In this document: positions 45,625 through 54,496 of the stretch, piece after piece
How positions within the stretch are numbered: the first letter of the stretch is position 1
How the letters are laid out: every line of letters starts with the position of its first letter
Source of the DNA: Bacteroidales bacterium
Lineage (GTDB): Bacteria > Bacteroidota > Bacteroidia > Bacteroidales > UBA932
Direction of reading: 5' to 3'
Assembly: GCA_017550655.1 (NCBI GenBank)
Contig: JAFZOK010000013.1
Coordinates: forward strand, 372,001-436,000
DNA: 64,000 bases
The notes under the pieces: model-generated
Database searches by the model: none
The model's input: the letters and a program-made list of their open reading frames with translations, nothing else
Told to the model about the DNA's origin: nothing
Position numbers and translations under genes: made by a program

Positions 45625-47775
45625 ATGAAGACATACGAAACCAAAAACGTAAGGAATGTCGTTCTGCTGGGTAGTCCGAAATCAGGAAAGACCACCTTTG
45701 CGGAAAGTATGATGTTCGAGGGCAAGGTCATCGACCGCCGTGGCTCTATCGAGGCCAAAAACACAATGAGTGACAACACCGAGATAGAGCAGATATATCA
45801 GAGATCGATTTACTCCACACTCCTTTACACGGAGTATCTCGACACCAAGTTCAACATCATAGACACTCCGGGTTCCGATGACTTTGTCGGTGGAGTTTAT
45901 TCTGCCTTTACAGTTTGCGACAGCGGCATCGTTCTGGTTAACGCAACCCAGGGCGTCGAGGTTGGAACCGAGCTTTTCATCCGTCAGGCACAGAAAGCCG
46001 GCAAGCCAATCGTTATCGCTGTAAACCAGCTGGATAGCGACAAGGCAGACTGGCATCAGGCAATCGAGAGCCTCAAGGGAGTATATGGAGGAAAGATCCT
46101 TCCTATACAGTTCCCCGTTGCAGTAGGTGCAGATTTCAACGCCTTTGTAGATGTTCTCAAGATGAAGATGTACCGTTTCAAGGACGAGAACGGCACACGC
46201 GAGGAGCTCGATATTCCTGCAGACCTTCTGGACGAGGCTCAGACTCTCCAGCAGGAACTGATAGAGAAGGCCGCCGAGAATGACGAGCAGCTTATGGAGA
46301 TTTTCTTCGACAAGGGTTCCCTTACCGAGGACGAGATCCGTTCAGGCCTCAGGGCCGGAATGCTCGCAGACGAGATCTTCCCAGTATTCTGCCTCTCCGC
46401 AAAGAAAGACATCGGCGTAAAGAGAGTTATGGAGTTTGTAATCAACACCCTTCCTAATCCCGGGGAGCACGACAACGAGCTCAAGGATGGCGGAAAGGTT
46501 AAGGTTGACGCTTCTGCTCCAACCGCTCTCTATTTCTACAAGACCGCTCTGGAGCAGCACCTTGGAGATGTTGCTTACTTCAAGGTAATGAGCGGCACCC
46601 TTAAGGAGGGTATGGACCTCGTAAACCCTGAGACAGGAGACAAGGAAAGAGTTTCCATTATCTACGCTGCCGCAGGAAAGAAGAGGGAGAAGGTTTCCGA
46701 GATGAAGGCCGGAGACATTGGCTGCACCGTTAAGCTCAAGAGCGTTAAGGCAGGCCAGACTCTGTGCAACGGTTGCGAGTATGTATTTGCTCCAACCCGT
46801 TTCCCTGATCCTAAGTTCCGTACAGCCATCAAGGCTAAGGAGGAGAAGGACGAGGAGAAACTCGGAGAAATCCTCAACCGCGCTTCTGCAGAGGACCCTA
46901 CAATCGTTGTAGAGTACTCCAAGGAGCTCAAGCAGACCATCCTTTCCGGACAGGGCGAGCACCATATCAACATCCTCAAGTGGAAGATCAACAACGTGGA
47001 TAAGCTGGAGATCGAGCTTATGGCTCCAAAGATCCCTTATCGCGAGACCATTACCAAGGTTGCAAGAGCAGACTACCGTCACAAGAAGCAGTCCGGTGGA
47101 GCCGGCCAGTTCGGTGAGGTTCACCTGCTTATCGAGCCTTACTATGAGGGCAAGCCTGAGAACAACAAGTTCAAGGTAGACAACCAGGAGATGGTTCTCA
47201 ACGTAAAGGGCAAGGAGGAATATCCTCTGGAGTGGGGCGGAAAGCTCGAGTACTACAACTGCGTTGTGGGTGGTGCAATCGATGCCCGCTTTATGCCGGC
47301 TATCCTCAAGGGTATCATGGAGAAAATGACCGAAGGTCCTCTTACCGGATCTTACGCACGCGATATCCGCGTTTACGTTTATGACGGTAAGATGCACCCG
47401 GTTGACTCCAACGAGCTCTCCTTCAAGCTTGCCGCAAGAAACGCCTTCAAGGAGGCCTTCAAGAAGGCAGGTCCAAAGATTATGGAACCTATCTACAACA
47501 TCGAGGTAATGGTTCCGTCAGATGCTATGGGAGATGTCATGAGCGACCTCCAGAACCGCCGCGCCCTCATCGAGGGAATGCAGAGCGAGAATGGATTCGA
47601 GGTTATCAAGGCTAGAATCCCTCTTGCAGAACTCTACAGATATTCAACCACACTCAGCTCCCTTACTTCAGGCCGCGCAACCTTCACCCAGAAGTTCGCA
47701 GAGTACCAGCAGGTTCCTGCAGACGTTCAGGAGAAGCTGCTCAAGGCTTACGAAGAGAGCGAAAAGGAAGAATAA
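45625..47775 (+). CDS. fusA2: Elongation factor G paralogue EF-G2
   Basis: 716 residues with the five-domain EF-G layout. G1 is G16SPKSGKTT24. G3 is D80TPGSDDF: the catalytic histidine of canonical DTPGHVDF is replaced by Ser84. G4 is N134QLD137 in place of NKMD. The C-terminal domains IV-V (KPENNKFKVDN onward, EVMVPSDAMGDVMSDLQNRR) are intact. In Bacteroides thetaiotaomicron an EF-G2 of this kind, lacking ribosome-dependent GTPase activity, supports translation during carbon starvation and gut colonisation; the missing histidine here fits. It is co-transcribed with lolD and trmN6 through TAATG overlaps. Confidence 0.92.
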   Translation: MKTYETKNVRNVVLLGSPKSGKTTFAESMMFEGKVIDRRGSIEAKNTMSDNTEIEQIYQRSIYSTLLYTEYLDTKFNIIDTPGSDDFVGGVYSAFTVCDSGIVLVNATQGVEVGTELFIRQAQKAGKPIVIAVNQLDSDKADWHQAIESLKGVYGGKILPIQFPVAVGADFNAFVDVLKMKMYRFKDENGTREELDIPADLLDEAQTLQQELIEKAAENDEQLMEIFFDKGSLTEDEIRSGLRAGMLADEIFPVFCLSAKKDIGVKRVMEFVINTLPNPGEHDNELKDGGKVKVDASAPTALYFYKTALEQHLGDVAYFKVMSGTLKEGMDLVNPETGDKERVSIIYAAAGKKREKVSEMKAGDIGCTVKLKSVKAGQTLCNGCEYVFAPTRFPDPKFRTAIKAKEEKDEEKLGEILNRASAEDPTIVVEYSKELKQTILSGQGEHHINILKWKINNVDKLEIELMAPKIPYRETITKVARADYRHKKQSGGAGQFGEVHLLIEPYYEGKPENNKFKVDNQEMVLNVKGKEEYPLEWGGKLEYYNCVVGGAIDARFMPAILKGIMEKMTEGPLTGSYARDIRVYVYDGKMHPVDSNELSFKLAARNAFKEAFKKAGPKIMEPIYNIEVMVPSDAMGDVMSDLQNRRALIEGMQSENGFEVIKARIPLAELYRYSTTLSSLTSGRATFTQKFAEYQQVPADVQEKLLKAYEESEKEE

Positions 47776-48452
47776 TGATCATCGAGTGCAAGAACATCAC
47801 CAAGGCCTTTGGGAATCAGCAGGTTCTCAAAGGCCTTAGTTTTAATGCCAGGGAAGGGGAGATCCTCTCCATCGTTGGCGCAAGCGGTGCGGGAAAGACC
47901 ACCCTTCTGCAGATTCTGGGAACAATACTTGTTCCCGACAGCGGAACGGTTCTGATAGATTCCACCGATGTTTTCAGCCTGAGTCAGAAGGCTCTTTCCG
48001 CATTCCGCAACCAGAAAATAGGTTTCGTGTTCCAGTTCCACCATCTGCTCCCGGAGTTTACCGCAGTGGAGAACGTAATGCTTCCTGCACTTATCGGAAG
48101 ATATGAGGGATCTTCCGCAGAGAAACTGACGGACAGGCAGATACGCACACGTGCGGAAGAGATGCTCGCCGAACTTGGCCTTAAGGGAAAGGAGCAGAGC
48201 CGCCCTTCCCAGCTTAGCGGTGGAGAGCAGCAGAGGGTTGCCATCGCAAGGGCAATGATCAACTCTCCAAAGATCCTGTTCGCCGACGAGCCTAGCGGCA
48301 ATCTGGACAGCGCAACAAAGCAGGAACTCCACGACCTTTTCTTCAGGATGAGAGACTCTCACGGCCAGACTATTGTAATCGTAACTCACGACGAGGCCCT
48401 GGCAACCCGATGCGACCGCTGCCTCACACTCAAAGACGGAGTTTTTGTCTAA
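47775..48452 (+). CDS. lolD: LolD-like ABC transporter ATPase
   Basis: 225 residues. Walker A G35ASGAGKT42, Q-loop VFQFHHLLPEFTAVENV, signature LSGGEQQR, Walker B ILFADEP and the switch His in VTHDEA. The FQFHHLLPEFTA.ENV segment is typical of LolD, which with LolC/E extracts lipoproteins from the inner membrane. The start overlaps the fusA2 stop by one base; its permease partner is not adjacent. MacB-type ATPase is the alternative. Confidence 0.9.
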   Translation: MIIECKNITKAFGNQQVLKGLSFNAREGEILSIVGASGAGKTTLLQILGTILVPDSGTVLIDSTDVFSLSQKALSAFRNQKIGFVFQFHHLLPEFTAVENVMLPALIGRYEGSSAEKLTDRQIRTRAEEMLAELGLKGKEQSRPSQLSGGEQQRVAIARAMINSPKILFADEPSGNLDSATKQELHDLFFRMRDSHGQTIVIVTHDEALATRCDRCLTLKDGVFV

Positions 48453-49198
48453 TGGCGGGAAACGCATATTTTAAGTTCAAGCAATTTACCGTATACCAGG
48501 AAGATGTATCTATGAGGGTAAATACGGACGGCGTCCTTTTGGGCGCCTGGTGCCGAATGCCGGAAAACAACGGCGCAAAGATTCTGGACATTGGAACAGG
48601 AACCGGAGTTATTGCCCTCATGGCGGCACAGAGGATGTCTGCGAATTTTTCTGATTTTGAAGTTGGTGCCGTTGAGCCGGATAGCCCCTCCTGCATCCAG
48701 GCCGTTCAGAATTTCAAGGCTTCCCCGTGGAGGCGGAATCTCAAGATATTCATGACTGATTTCCAGCAGTTTGTTCCCCTCTGCCAGGACAGGTATGGCC
48801 TCATAGTTTCCAACCCTCCGTACTTTGTGGACTCCCTCAAGAATCCGTCAATTTCCAAAAGGCTTTCGCGCCACACGGATAATCTTCCGTATGAAGACAT
48901 CATCGCCGGAGCAAAAAAGATTCTCGCCGCCGGCGGAAGGCTTTCCGTTATCCTTCCGTATGAAGAATCAAAGCTTTTTATCTCCATCGCCGAGGAAAAC
49001 GGTTTTTCAAAAGCAAGAATCTGCCGGGTATTTGCAAAGGAAGGAGATGAACTTCCCAAAAGGATGATGATCGAGTTTTCGCTCGGCGACAACAAAAAAG
49101 CAGAGGTCCCTTCTGATGACCTCTGCATAATGGATTCAAATCTCGAGTTTACATCAGCCTACAAGGCTCTTACAGGAGATTTTTACCTTAAGTTTTAG
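48452..49198 (+). CDS. trmN6: tRNA1(Val) adenine-N6 methyltransferase TrmN6-like
   Basis: 248 residues starting at the ATG that overlaps the lolD stop (TAATG); an in-frame ATG 42 bases upstream lies within lolD. Class I methyltransferase: FKFKQFTVYQEDVSMRVNTD at the N terminus, SAM motif D46IGTGTG52, and the N6-adenine motif N121PPY124. The family methylates A37 of tRNA-Val; YfiC-like relatives are easily confused, but the position after a translation factor fits. Its TAG shares TTAG with the stop of the convergent Spy-like gene. Confidence 0.9.
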   Translation: MAGNAYFKFKQFTVYQEDVSMRVNTDGVLLGAWCRMPENNGAKILDIGTGTGVIALMAAQRMSANFSDFEVGAVEPDSPSCIQAVQNFKASPWRRNLKIFMTDFQQFVPLCQDRYGLIVSNPPYFVDSLKNPSISKRLSRHTDNLPYEDIIAGAKKILAAGGRLSVILPYEESKLFISIAEENGFSKARICRVFAKEGDELPKRMMIEFSLGDNKKAEVPSDDLCIMDSNLEFTSAYKALTGDFYLKF

Positions 49199-49704
49199 CG
49201 CTGCTGCTGCGGCTTGTCCGGCCTCGGTTTTTGAACCGGCTTTTTCCACTCGCGGATAAGGCTGTTCATAAACCTTTCCTCCACCATCCTTACCATAGCG
49301 GCCTTCTTGACAGGCAGCACTTTCTGGTATTCGTAATAGTGAAGTTTCTGCATAGAGGAAACCCTTTCCACGTTCTCATAGTAAGTGTCTGCCAGAGAGA
49401 GGATTTCCTCATCGCTTCTACCTTCCGTGCAAGCATCCTGGAGAGCCTTGGCACTCTTGCGCAGTTCTCTGCGGGCGGTGTTCATCTCCCCCTCGCACTT
49501 GTCATAGACAGGCCAGAATACCTTTGCCTCTTCGCTGCTCAAATCAAGCGCTTTTGTAAAGAAAGCTATCTTGCGGCTCTGGATTTCCTCCATAGCCTTT
49601 TCCATATTTGGCCTGCGGTTGTTTTTTGCACCTTCGTTTTCTTTCTGTGCGGATGCTATGCCGCAGAAAGAAAGAGCCAGGATCAGAAACAAAATCTTTT
49701 TCAT
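49195..49704 (-). CDS. Spy/CpxP-like periplasmic protein
   Basis: 169 residues with a signal peptide (KKILFLILALSFCGIASAQ). All-helical and charged, with EIQSRKIAFFTKALDLSSEE, AKVFWPVYDKCEGEMNTARR and KVLPVKKAAMVRMVEERFMN. The 'LDLS.EEA..FWP.Y' motif recurs in Bacteroidota proteins that follow an ECF sigma factor and its anti-sigma factor, and resembles the LTxxQ chaperone/sensors Spy and CpxP. Likely an envelope-stress effector or sensor. A proline/glutamine-rich tail ends the protein. Last gene of a five-gene run. Confidence 0.7.
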   Translation of the reverse strand: MKKILFLILALSFCGIASAQKENEGAKNNRRPNMEKAMEEIQSRKIAFFTKALDLSSEEAKVFWPVYDKCEGEMNTARRELRKSAKALQDACTEGRSDEEILSLADTYYENVERVSSMQKLHYYEYQKVLPVKKAAMVRMVEERFMNSLIREWKKPVQKPRPDKPQQQR

Positions 49705-49718
49705 CTTTATTTGTAATA

Positions 49719-50189
49719 TCAGTTAGATAATTCTTCCGCCAGGAGTCCCGGGAAAGACGGTGCCATCAGTGTTATATATTCTTCCAGCGCGTCTGTTTCA
49801 TCAGAGTCTTCAAAGTCCTGAAGATCATCAGAAACATCCTCATAATCAGCATATAGGCGGTTGACTTCAATTGCCCCGAAGTCTTTGACAAGACTATCCA
49901 GCATCTGCCCTTCTTCAGTGTTCTCGGCATTCTGGGCCAGGTCTCCCCGGGCGGTCTGGGTAAGACGCATAACGCCCCATCCGAGCCCCGCCACTATAAG
50001 GAAAGAGGCTGCCAGGCCTGCCGCCGGCTTGAGAATCTTGCCAAGAGAAGTCCACCATCCCTTCTTTTCAGAAGGAAATACCTTCTCGGCAATCCTCTCC
50101 TCCAGACTCTCGAAATAATTATCGGGAGTGGTGAAAGGAATCTGCTTCATCCTCTCTTCTTCAAGTATATCCAATCTGTTCTTTTCCAT
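49719..50189 (-). CDS. Probable anti-sigma factor, single-pass membrane protein
   Basis: 156 residues. The cytosolic N-terminal 60 residues (DILEEERMKQIPFTTPDNYF, ESLEERIAEKVFP) have the 'pF..P..YF..l...i' motif common in Bacteroidota proteins encoded after ECF sigma factors. One TM helix (PAAGLAASFLIVAGLGWGV, about 55-73) follows, then an acidic periplasmic part. Located between the sigma factor and the Spy-like protein, the predicted role is holding the sigma factor inactive. No zinc-binding HxxxCxxC motif is present. Confidence 0.65.
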   Translation of the reverse strand: MEKNRLDILEEERMKQIPFTTPDNYFESLEERIAEKVFPSEKKGWWTSLGKILKPAAGLAASFLIVAGLGWGVMRLTQTARGDLAQNAENTEEGQMLDSLVKDFGAIEVNRLYADYEDVSDDLQDFEDSDETDALEEYITLMAPSFPGLLAEELSN

Positions 50190-50250
50190 TTTCTCTCAAA
50201 TTGTCTGCTATTTAGATATCGCGGAGGCCGAAAAGTAAAATTGTTGGTTT

Positions 50251-50790
50251 TTATCCCTGCCGGATATTCTTGGTAATTTTTTTATACGCTAGTGAGTAAG
50301 AGGCTTTTACCGCATCCGGATTGCTATCCAGAACGGTGGCGATATCCGAATATTCCATATCCTGGAAATACCTCATGGAGAATATTGCCCTCTGCTTGTC
50401 CGGAAGTTTGCTAACCTCATACTGCAGCAGCATTTGAATGGCTTCACCGCGGAAATACGGGTCGTCCGTTATCTTGTTGGCCAGCCTGGTTTCAAACGGA
50501 GTCATGGAGAATTTGCTGTAAATCCTTTCCTTTTTCAGAAAAGTGAAAGCCTCGTTGGTTGCAATCCTGTAAAGCCAGGTGTAGAGGCTGCTTTCCCAGC
50601 GGAACGAAGGAAGGGATTTCCAGGCCTTCAGGAAAGTGTTCTGAAGAAGGTCATCGGCATCCTCGTGGCTAAACACCAGTTCCCTCAAATGCCAGTAGAG
50701 CCTCTTGGAATACTCTCTGACAATGAGGTTAAAGGCCTGGGTATGCCCGCCTTCTCCCTTGTATATTTCCTGAATCTCCCTATCGGTCAT
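50251..50790 (-). CDS. ECF-type RNA polymerase sigma factor
   Basis: 179 residues. Region 2 spans FNLIVREYSKRLYWHLRELV to DADDLLQNTFLKAWKSLPSF with WLYRIATNEAF; region 4 has LPDKQRAIFSMRYFQDMEYS and the helix-turn-helix YSDIATVLDSNPDAVKASYS. It would direct transcription of an envelope-stress regulon in concert with the following membrane protein. It starts 21 bases after the transketolase gene with no visible promoter of its own, so basal transcription probably comes from the tkt promoter. Confidence 0.95.
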   Translation of the reverse strand: MTDREIQEIYKGEGGHTQAFNLIVREYSKRLYWHLRELVFSHEDADDLLQNTFLKAWKSLPSFRWESSLYTWLYRIATNEAFTFLKKERIYSKFSMTPFETRLANKITDDPYFRGEAIQMLLQYEVSKLPDKQRAIFSMRYFQDMEYSDIATVLDSNPDAVKASYSLAYKKITKNIRQG

Positions 50791-50811
50791 GTGGTGCGGG
50801 GGATACGTCCT

Positions 50812-51765
50812 TTATTTACGAACTATTGCTCTTCTTGCTGCGGCTACAATATGTTCCGCATCCAGTCCGTAAGCCTTCATCAGCTCGGAAGGTGTTCCGC
50901 TCTGCCCAAACTTGTCTGCAATAGCCACAAACTCCAGCGGAGCAGGAAGGTGAGAAGCCAGAAGTCCGGCTATCATTTCTCCCATTCCTCCAAAGATGAA
51001 GTGCTCTTCTGCTGTTACGACACATCCCGTCTTTTTTATAGACTCCAGAATGGTGTCATAGTCAAGCGGCTTGATGGTGGCAACGTTGATAACATCTGCC
51101 GTCACGCCCTCTTTTTCAAGTTCTTCGGCCGCCAGCAGGGCCTCCCATACAAGATGTCCGCAGGCAAGGATAGTCACATCCTTTCCATCGTTGAGCTTAT
51201 AGGCCTTTCCGATTTCAAAAGCCTCGTTTTCCGGAGTGAAGTTAGGTACGCTCGGCCTTCCGAACCTGAGATATACCGGACCGTTCCATTTTGCCGCGGC
51301 TATGGTGGCGTTCTTTGTCTGGTTAAAGTCGCAAGGAACCACAACGCTCATTCCTGGAAGCATTCTCATAAGGCCGATGTCTTCCAGAATCTGGTGGGTG
51401 GCCCCGTCTTCTCCGAGGGTGATTCCCGCGTGCGAGGCGGCAATCTTGACGTTGGTTTCAGAATAGCAGACGGCCATCCTCACCTGGTCGTAAACCCTAC
51501 CGGCGGCAAAGGCCGCAAACGTGCCCACAAACGGAATCTTTCCGTTGAGGGAAAGTCCTGCCGCTACATTTATCATATTTGCCTCGGCGATGCCGCACTG
51601 GAAAAACCTCTCCGGGAATTCCTTGGCAAAGCCGTCCATCTTGACGGAGCCCTTGAGGTCTGCCGCAAGAGCAACCACATCCTTGCATTCACGCCCGATG
51701 GCGAGCAGTCCCTCGCCAAATCCTGAGCGCGTATCCTTGTTTCCTGTATTTGTGTACTTTGTCAT
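50812..51765 (-). CDS. tktB: Transketolase, C-terminal subunit (split enzyme)
   Basis: 317 residues covering the pyrimidine-binding domain (RSGFGEGLLAIGRECKDVVA, FFQCGIAEANMINVAAGLSL, PFVGTFAAFAAGRVYDQVRM) and the C-terminal domain (LACGHLVWEALLAAEELEKE, TAEEHFIFGGMGEMIAGLL). It completes the enzyme encoded by the next gene upstream. Transketolase moves two-carbon ketol groups in the pentose phosphate pathway; in Bacteroidales it supplies pentoses. 18 bases separate it from the N-terminal subunit. Confidence 0.94.
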   Translation of the reverse strand: MTKYTNTGNKDTRSGFGEGLLAIGRECKDVVALAADLKGSVKMDGFAKEFPERFFQCGIAEANMINVAAGLSLNGKIPFVGTFAAFAAGRVYDQVRMAVCYSETNVKIAASHAGITLGEDGATHQILEDIGLMRMLPGMSVVVPCDFNQTKNATIAAAKWNGPVYLRFGRPSVPNFTPENEAFEIGKAYKLNDGKDVTILACGHLVWEALLAAEELEKEGVTADVINVATIKPLDYDTILESIKKTGCVVTAEEHFIFGGMGEMIAGLLASHLPAPLEFVAIADKFGQSGTPSELMKAYGLDAEHIVAAARRAIVRK

Positions 51766-51783
51766 TTTCTGGAATTTTAAGGG

Positions 51784-52635
51784 TTAAAAATCTCCGAGGG
51801 TTTCGGGAATCTGCTTGAGGGCCGCCTCGCATTCCTCCGGTTTCGGGGCCTTGCCGTGCCACTTGCAGGTGCCTTCCATAAAGTCCACGCCCTTGCCCAT
51901 AACGGTCTTGAGCATAATCATAACCGGTTTTGGTTCAATGGTCTGGAGTTCTTCGGCAAGCTTAAGGGCCGAGAGAATGTCCTCAATGCTGTTGCCGTCT
52001 TCGGCGATTACAACATTCCATCCGAAGGCCTTCCATCTCTGGTCCAGATGGTCAGGACCAATGACTTCTTCCGTGGTTCCGTCTATCTGCTGGCCGTTCC
52101 AGTCCGTGAAGGCTATCAGATTGTCTATCTTATGGTGAGACGCAAACTGTGCGGCTTCCCAGATCTGGCCCTCCTGGCTTTCCCCGTCACCCACAAGGCA
52201 ATATACTTTATGGGGATCTCCCTCCAGTTTCTTTCCAAGGGCGGCCCCTACGGCTACGCTGAGGCCTTGTCCAAGGGATCCGCTGGCTTCAAATACTCCC
52301 GGAAGATCCGTGTCCGTTGCCGGATGGCCCTGCAGGCGGCTTCCTATCTTGCGGAACGTGGCAAGTTCCTTAACAGGAAAATATCCGCTTCTTGCAAGTG
52401 CGCTGTAAAGCAGCGGAGACTCGTGTCCGCAGGAAAGGAAGAACATATCTGCGCCTTTTCCGCTGCGGTTCCAGTTCTTTGGATCGTGCTGCATTTGCTT
52501 GAAAAACAGCACCGTTACAACATCTGTAGAGCTGAGGCTTCCTCCCGGATGCCCGCTCTTTGCCAGAGTCACCATCCTAAGGATATCCCTTCGAATCTGA
52601 CAGGCAATATCTTTCAGTCTTTGAATCTCAGACAT
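51784..52635 (-). CDS. tktA: Transketolase, N-terminal subunit (split enzyme)
   Basis: 283 residues from the ATG at 52633-52635; a TTG 6 bases upstream is less likely. The thiamine pyrophosphate domain has LAKSGHPGGSLSSTDVVTVL, GHPATDTDLPGVFEASGSLG, and the GDGESQEGQIWEAAQFASHH motif binding Mg-TPP, followed by DWNGQQIDGTTEEV. This subunit arrangement is a fission of the roughly 670-residue single-chain enzyme, common in archaea and some anaerobes. Divergent from lepA. Confidence 0.94.
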   Translation of the reverse strand: MSEIQRLKDIACQIRRDILRMVTLAKSGHPGGSLSSTDVVTVLFFKQMQHDPKNWNRSGKGADMFFLSCGHESPLLYSALARSGYFPVKELATFRKIGSRLQGHPATDTDLPGVFEASGSLGQGLSVAVGAALGKKLEGDPHKVYCLVGDGESQEGQIWEAAQFASHHKIDNLIAFTDWNGQQIDGTTEEVIGPDHLDQRWKAFGWNVVIAEDGNSIEDILSALKLAEELQTIEPKPVMIMLKTVMGKGVDFMEGTCKWHGKAPKPEECEAALKQIPETLGDF

Positions 52636-52666
52636 AATCAAGAGTTAATCGGTTTTATACTGATTT

Positions 52667-52674
52667 CAAATTTA
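52667..52674 (-). promoter_or_regulatory. -7 promoter element for the tkt operon
   Basis: The minus strand reads TAAATTTG, matching TAnnTTTG, 31 bases before the tktA start and 2 bases from the opposing lepA element. Confidence 0.6.
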
Positions 52675-52676
52675 GT

Positions 52677-52684
52677 TATTTTTG
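52677..52684 (+). promoter_or_regulatory. -7 promoter element for lepA
   Basis: TATTTTTG matches TAnnTTTG, 7 bases before the lepA ATG; the intervening bases belong to an ATCGCGAT palindrome (52686-52693) that includes the first bases of the start codon. Confidence 0.55.
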
Positions 52685-52691
52685 CATCGCG

Positions 52692-54476
52692 ATGAAAAAT
52701 ATCAGGAACTTTTGCATTATTGCACATATAGATCACGGCAAATCCACACTTGCGGACAGGATGCTTGAGGTGACGAATACCGTTACAAGCCGCGAGATGG
52801 AGGCTCAGGTGCTGGATTCGATGGATCTGGAGAAGGAGAAGGGCATCACAATCAAGAGCCACGCCGTCCAGATGAAATACACCAAGGACGCCCAGGAATA
52901 TACCCTCAATCTTCTGGACACTCCGGGACACGTGGATTTCTCTTACGAGGTTTCCCGTTCCATTGCGTCTTCAGAAGGGGCTCTTCTGGTTGTGGATGCC
53001 ACCCAGGGCATCCAGGCCCAGACCATCTCCAACCTTTATCTTGCTCTGGACCACGACCTTACGATTATCCCGGTGCTCAACAAGATAGACATGGAGGCTG
53101 CCGAGCCCGAGCTTGTAAGGGACCAGGTCTGCGACCTTCTTGGTTGCGACCAGAGCGAGGTTCTTATGTGCAGCGCAAAGACCGGAGAGGGCGTTCCGGC
53201 AATTCTGGATGCCATTGTAGACAGGATTCCTGCTCCGGTGGGAGATCCTGACGCTCCGCTCCAGGCCCTGATATTCGACTCTGTCTTCAATCCGTTCCGC
53301 GGCATCATCGCATACTTCAAGGTGGAAGCCGGAAGCATCCACAAGGGAGAGAAGGTAAAGTTCTTCAACACCGGGATGGAATACACTGCAGACGAGGTTG
53401 GAACCATGGGCCTAAAACTGAATCCGAAACCTGAAATCGGCTGCGGCAACGTGGGCTACATCATAAGCGGAATCAAGAGTGCCGTTGAGGTAAAGGTTGG
53501 CGATACCATTACTTCCGTCCAGAATCCTTGCAAGGAGGCAATCGCCGGATTCGAGGAGGTTAAGCCAATGGTCTTTGCCGGCGTATATCCCGTTGAGACA
53601 GACGAATACGACCAGCTGAAAGTTTCCCTTGAAAAGCTTCAGCTCAACGATGCTTCCCTGGTGTTCGAGCCAGAAAGCTCCATGGCCCTTGGCTTCGGAT
53701 TCCGCTGCGGCTTCCTCGGCCTTCTGCATCTGGAGATTGTCCAGGAAAGGCTCTACAGGGAGTTCGACATGGACTGCATCACCACGGTTCCGAACGTTTC
53801 CTTCAAGGTCTATACTACAGACGGCCAGTGCCTGGATGTCCATAACCCTTCCGGACTTCCGGAGGTTACGATGATAGACCATATTGAGGAGCCTTATATC
53901 AGGGCCCAGGTTATCTCTAAGGCAGATTTCTTCGGTCCAATTATGAAGCTCTGCCTGGACAAGAGGGGCGCCCTCGTAAGCCAGCACTATATCACCACAG
54001 ACCGTGTAGAGCTGAACTTCGACCTTCCGCTCAGCGAGATAGTATTTGATTTCTATGACAAGCTCAAGAGCATTTCCAAGGGTTACGCTTCCTTCGATTA
54101 TCACATCACGGACTACCGTCCGGCACAGCTTGTGAAACTGGATATCCTCCTTAACGGAGAACAGGTGGACGCCCTTTCATCGCTGATCCATAGAGATCAC
54201 GCGTACGACTTCGGAAGGCGTATGTGCGAAAAACTCAAGGACCTTATTCCAAGACAGCAGTTTGATATTGCTATCCAGGCTGCAATAGGTGCAAAGATCA
54301 TCGCCAGGGAAACCGTCCGCCAGGTAAGAAAAGACGTTACTGCCAAGTGCTACGGAGGTGATATCTCAAGAAAGCGCAAACTCCTTGAAAAGCAGAAGAA
54401 GGGAAAGAAACGCATGCGCCAGGTAGGCCAGGTCCAGGTGCCTCAGAGTGCCTTCATGGCCGTCCTCAAACTCTAA
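52692..54476 (+). CDS. lepA: Translation factor LepA (EF4)
   Basis: 594 residues. G1 A11HIDHGKST19, G3 D76TPGH80, G4 NKIDM, with the canonical histidine present, unlike fusA2. Domain layout is that of EF4, with the LepA-specific C-terminal domain ([40 protein letters not shown]). It acts on ribosomes, with roles reported in back-translocation and 30S biogenesis. A short gap of 20 bases follows to the acyltransferase gene, perhaps one transcript. Confidence 0.97.
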   Translation: MKNIRNFCIIAHIDHGKSTLADRMLEVTNTVTSREMEAQVLDSMDLEKEKGITIKSHAVQMKYTKDAQEYTLNLLDTPGHVDFSYEVSRSIASSEGALLVVDATQGIQAQTISNLYLALDHDLTIIPVLNKIDMEAAEPELVRDQVCDLLGCDQSEVLMCSAKTGEGVPAILDAIVDRIPAPVGDPDAPLQALIFDSVFNPFRGIIAYFKVEAGSIHKGEKVKFFNTGMEYTADEVGTMGLKLNPKPEIGCGNVGYIISGIKSAVEVKVGDTITSVQNPCKEAIAGFEEVKPMVFAGVYPVETDEYDQLKVSLEKLQLNDASLVFEPESSMALGFGFRCGFLGLLHLEIVQERLYREFDMDCITTVPNVSFKVYTTDGQCLDVHNPSGLPEVTMIDHIEEPYIRAQVISKADFFGPIMKLCLDKRGALVSQHYITTDRVELNFDLPLSEIVFDFYDKLKSISKGYASFDYHITDYRPAQLVKLDILLNGEQVDALSSLIHRDHAYDFGRRMCEKLKDLIPRQQFDIAIQAAIGAKIIARETVRQVRKDVTAKCYGGDISRKRKLLEKQKKGKKRMRQVGQVQVPQSAFMAVLKL

Positions 54477-54496
54477 AAAGGTTATTTTATTTTGCA

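Noticed and set aside
50434-51726. Long plus-strand frame (430 codons) over the sigma factor and tktB
   Set aside because: It spans two well supported opposite-strand genes and the gap between them and shows no domain or start signal.
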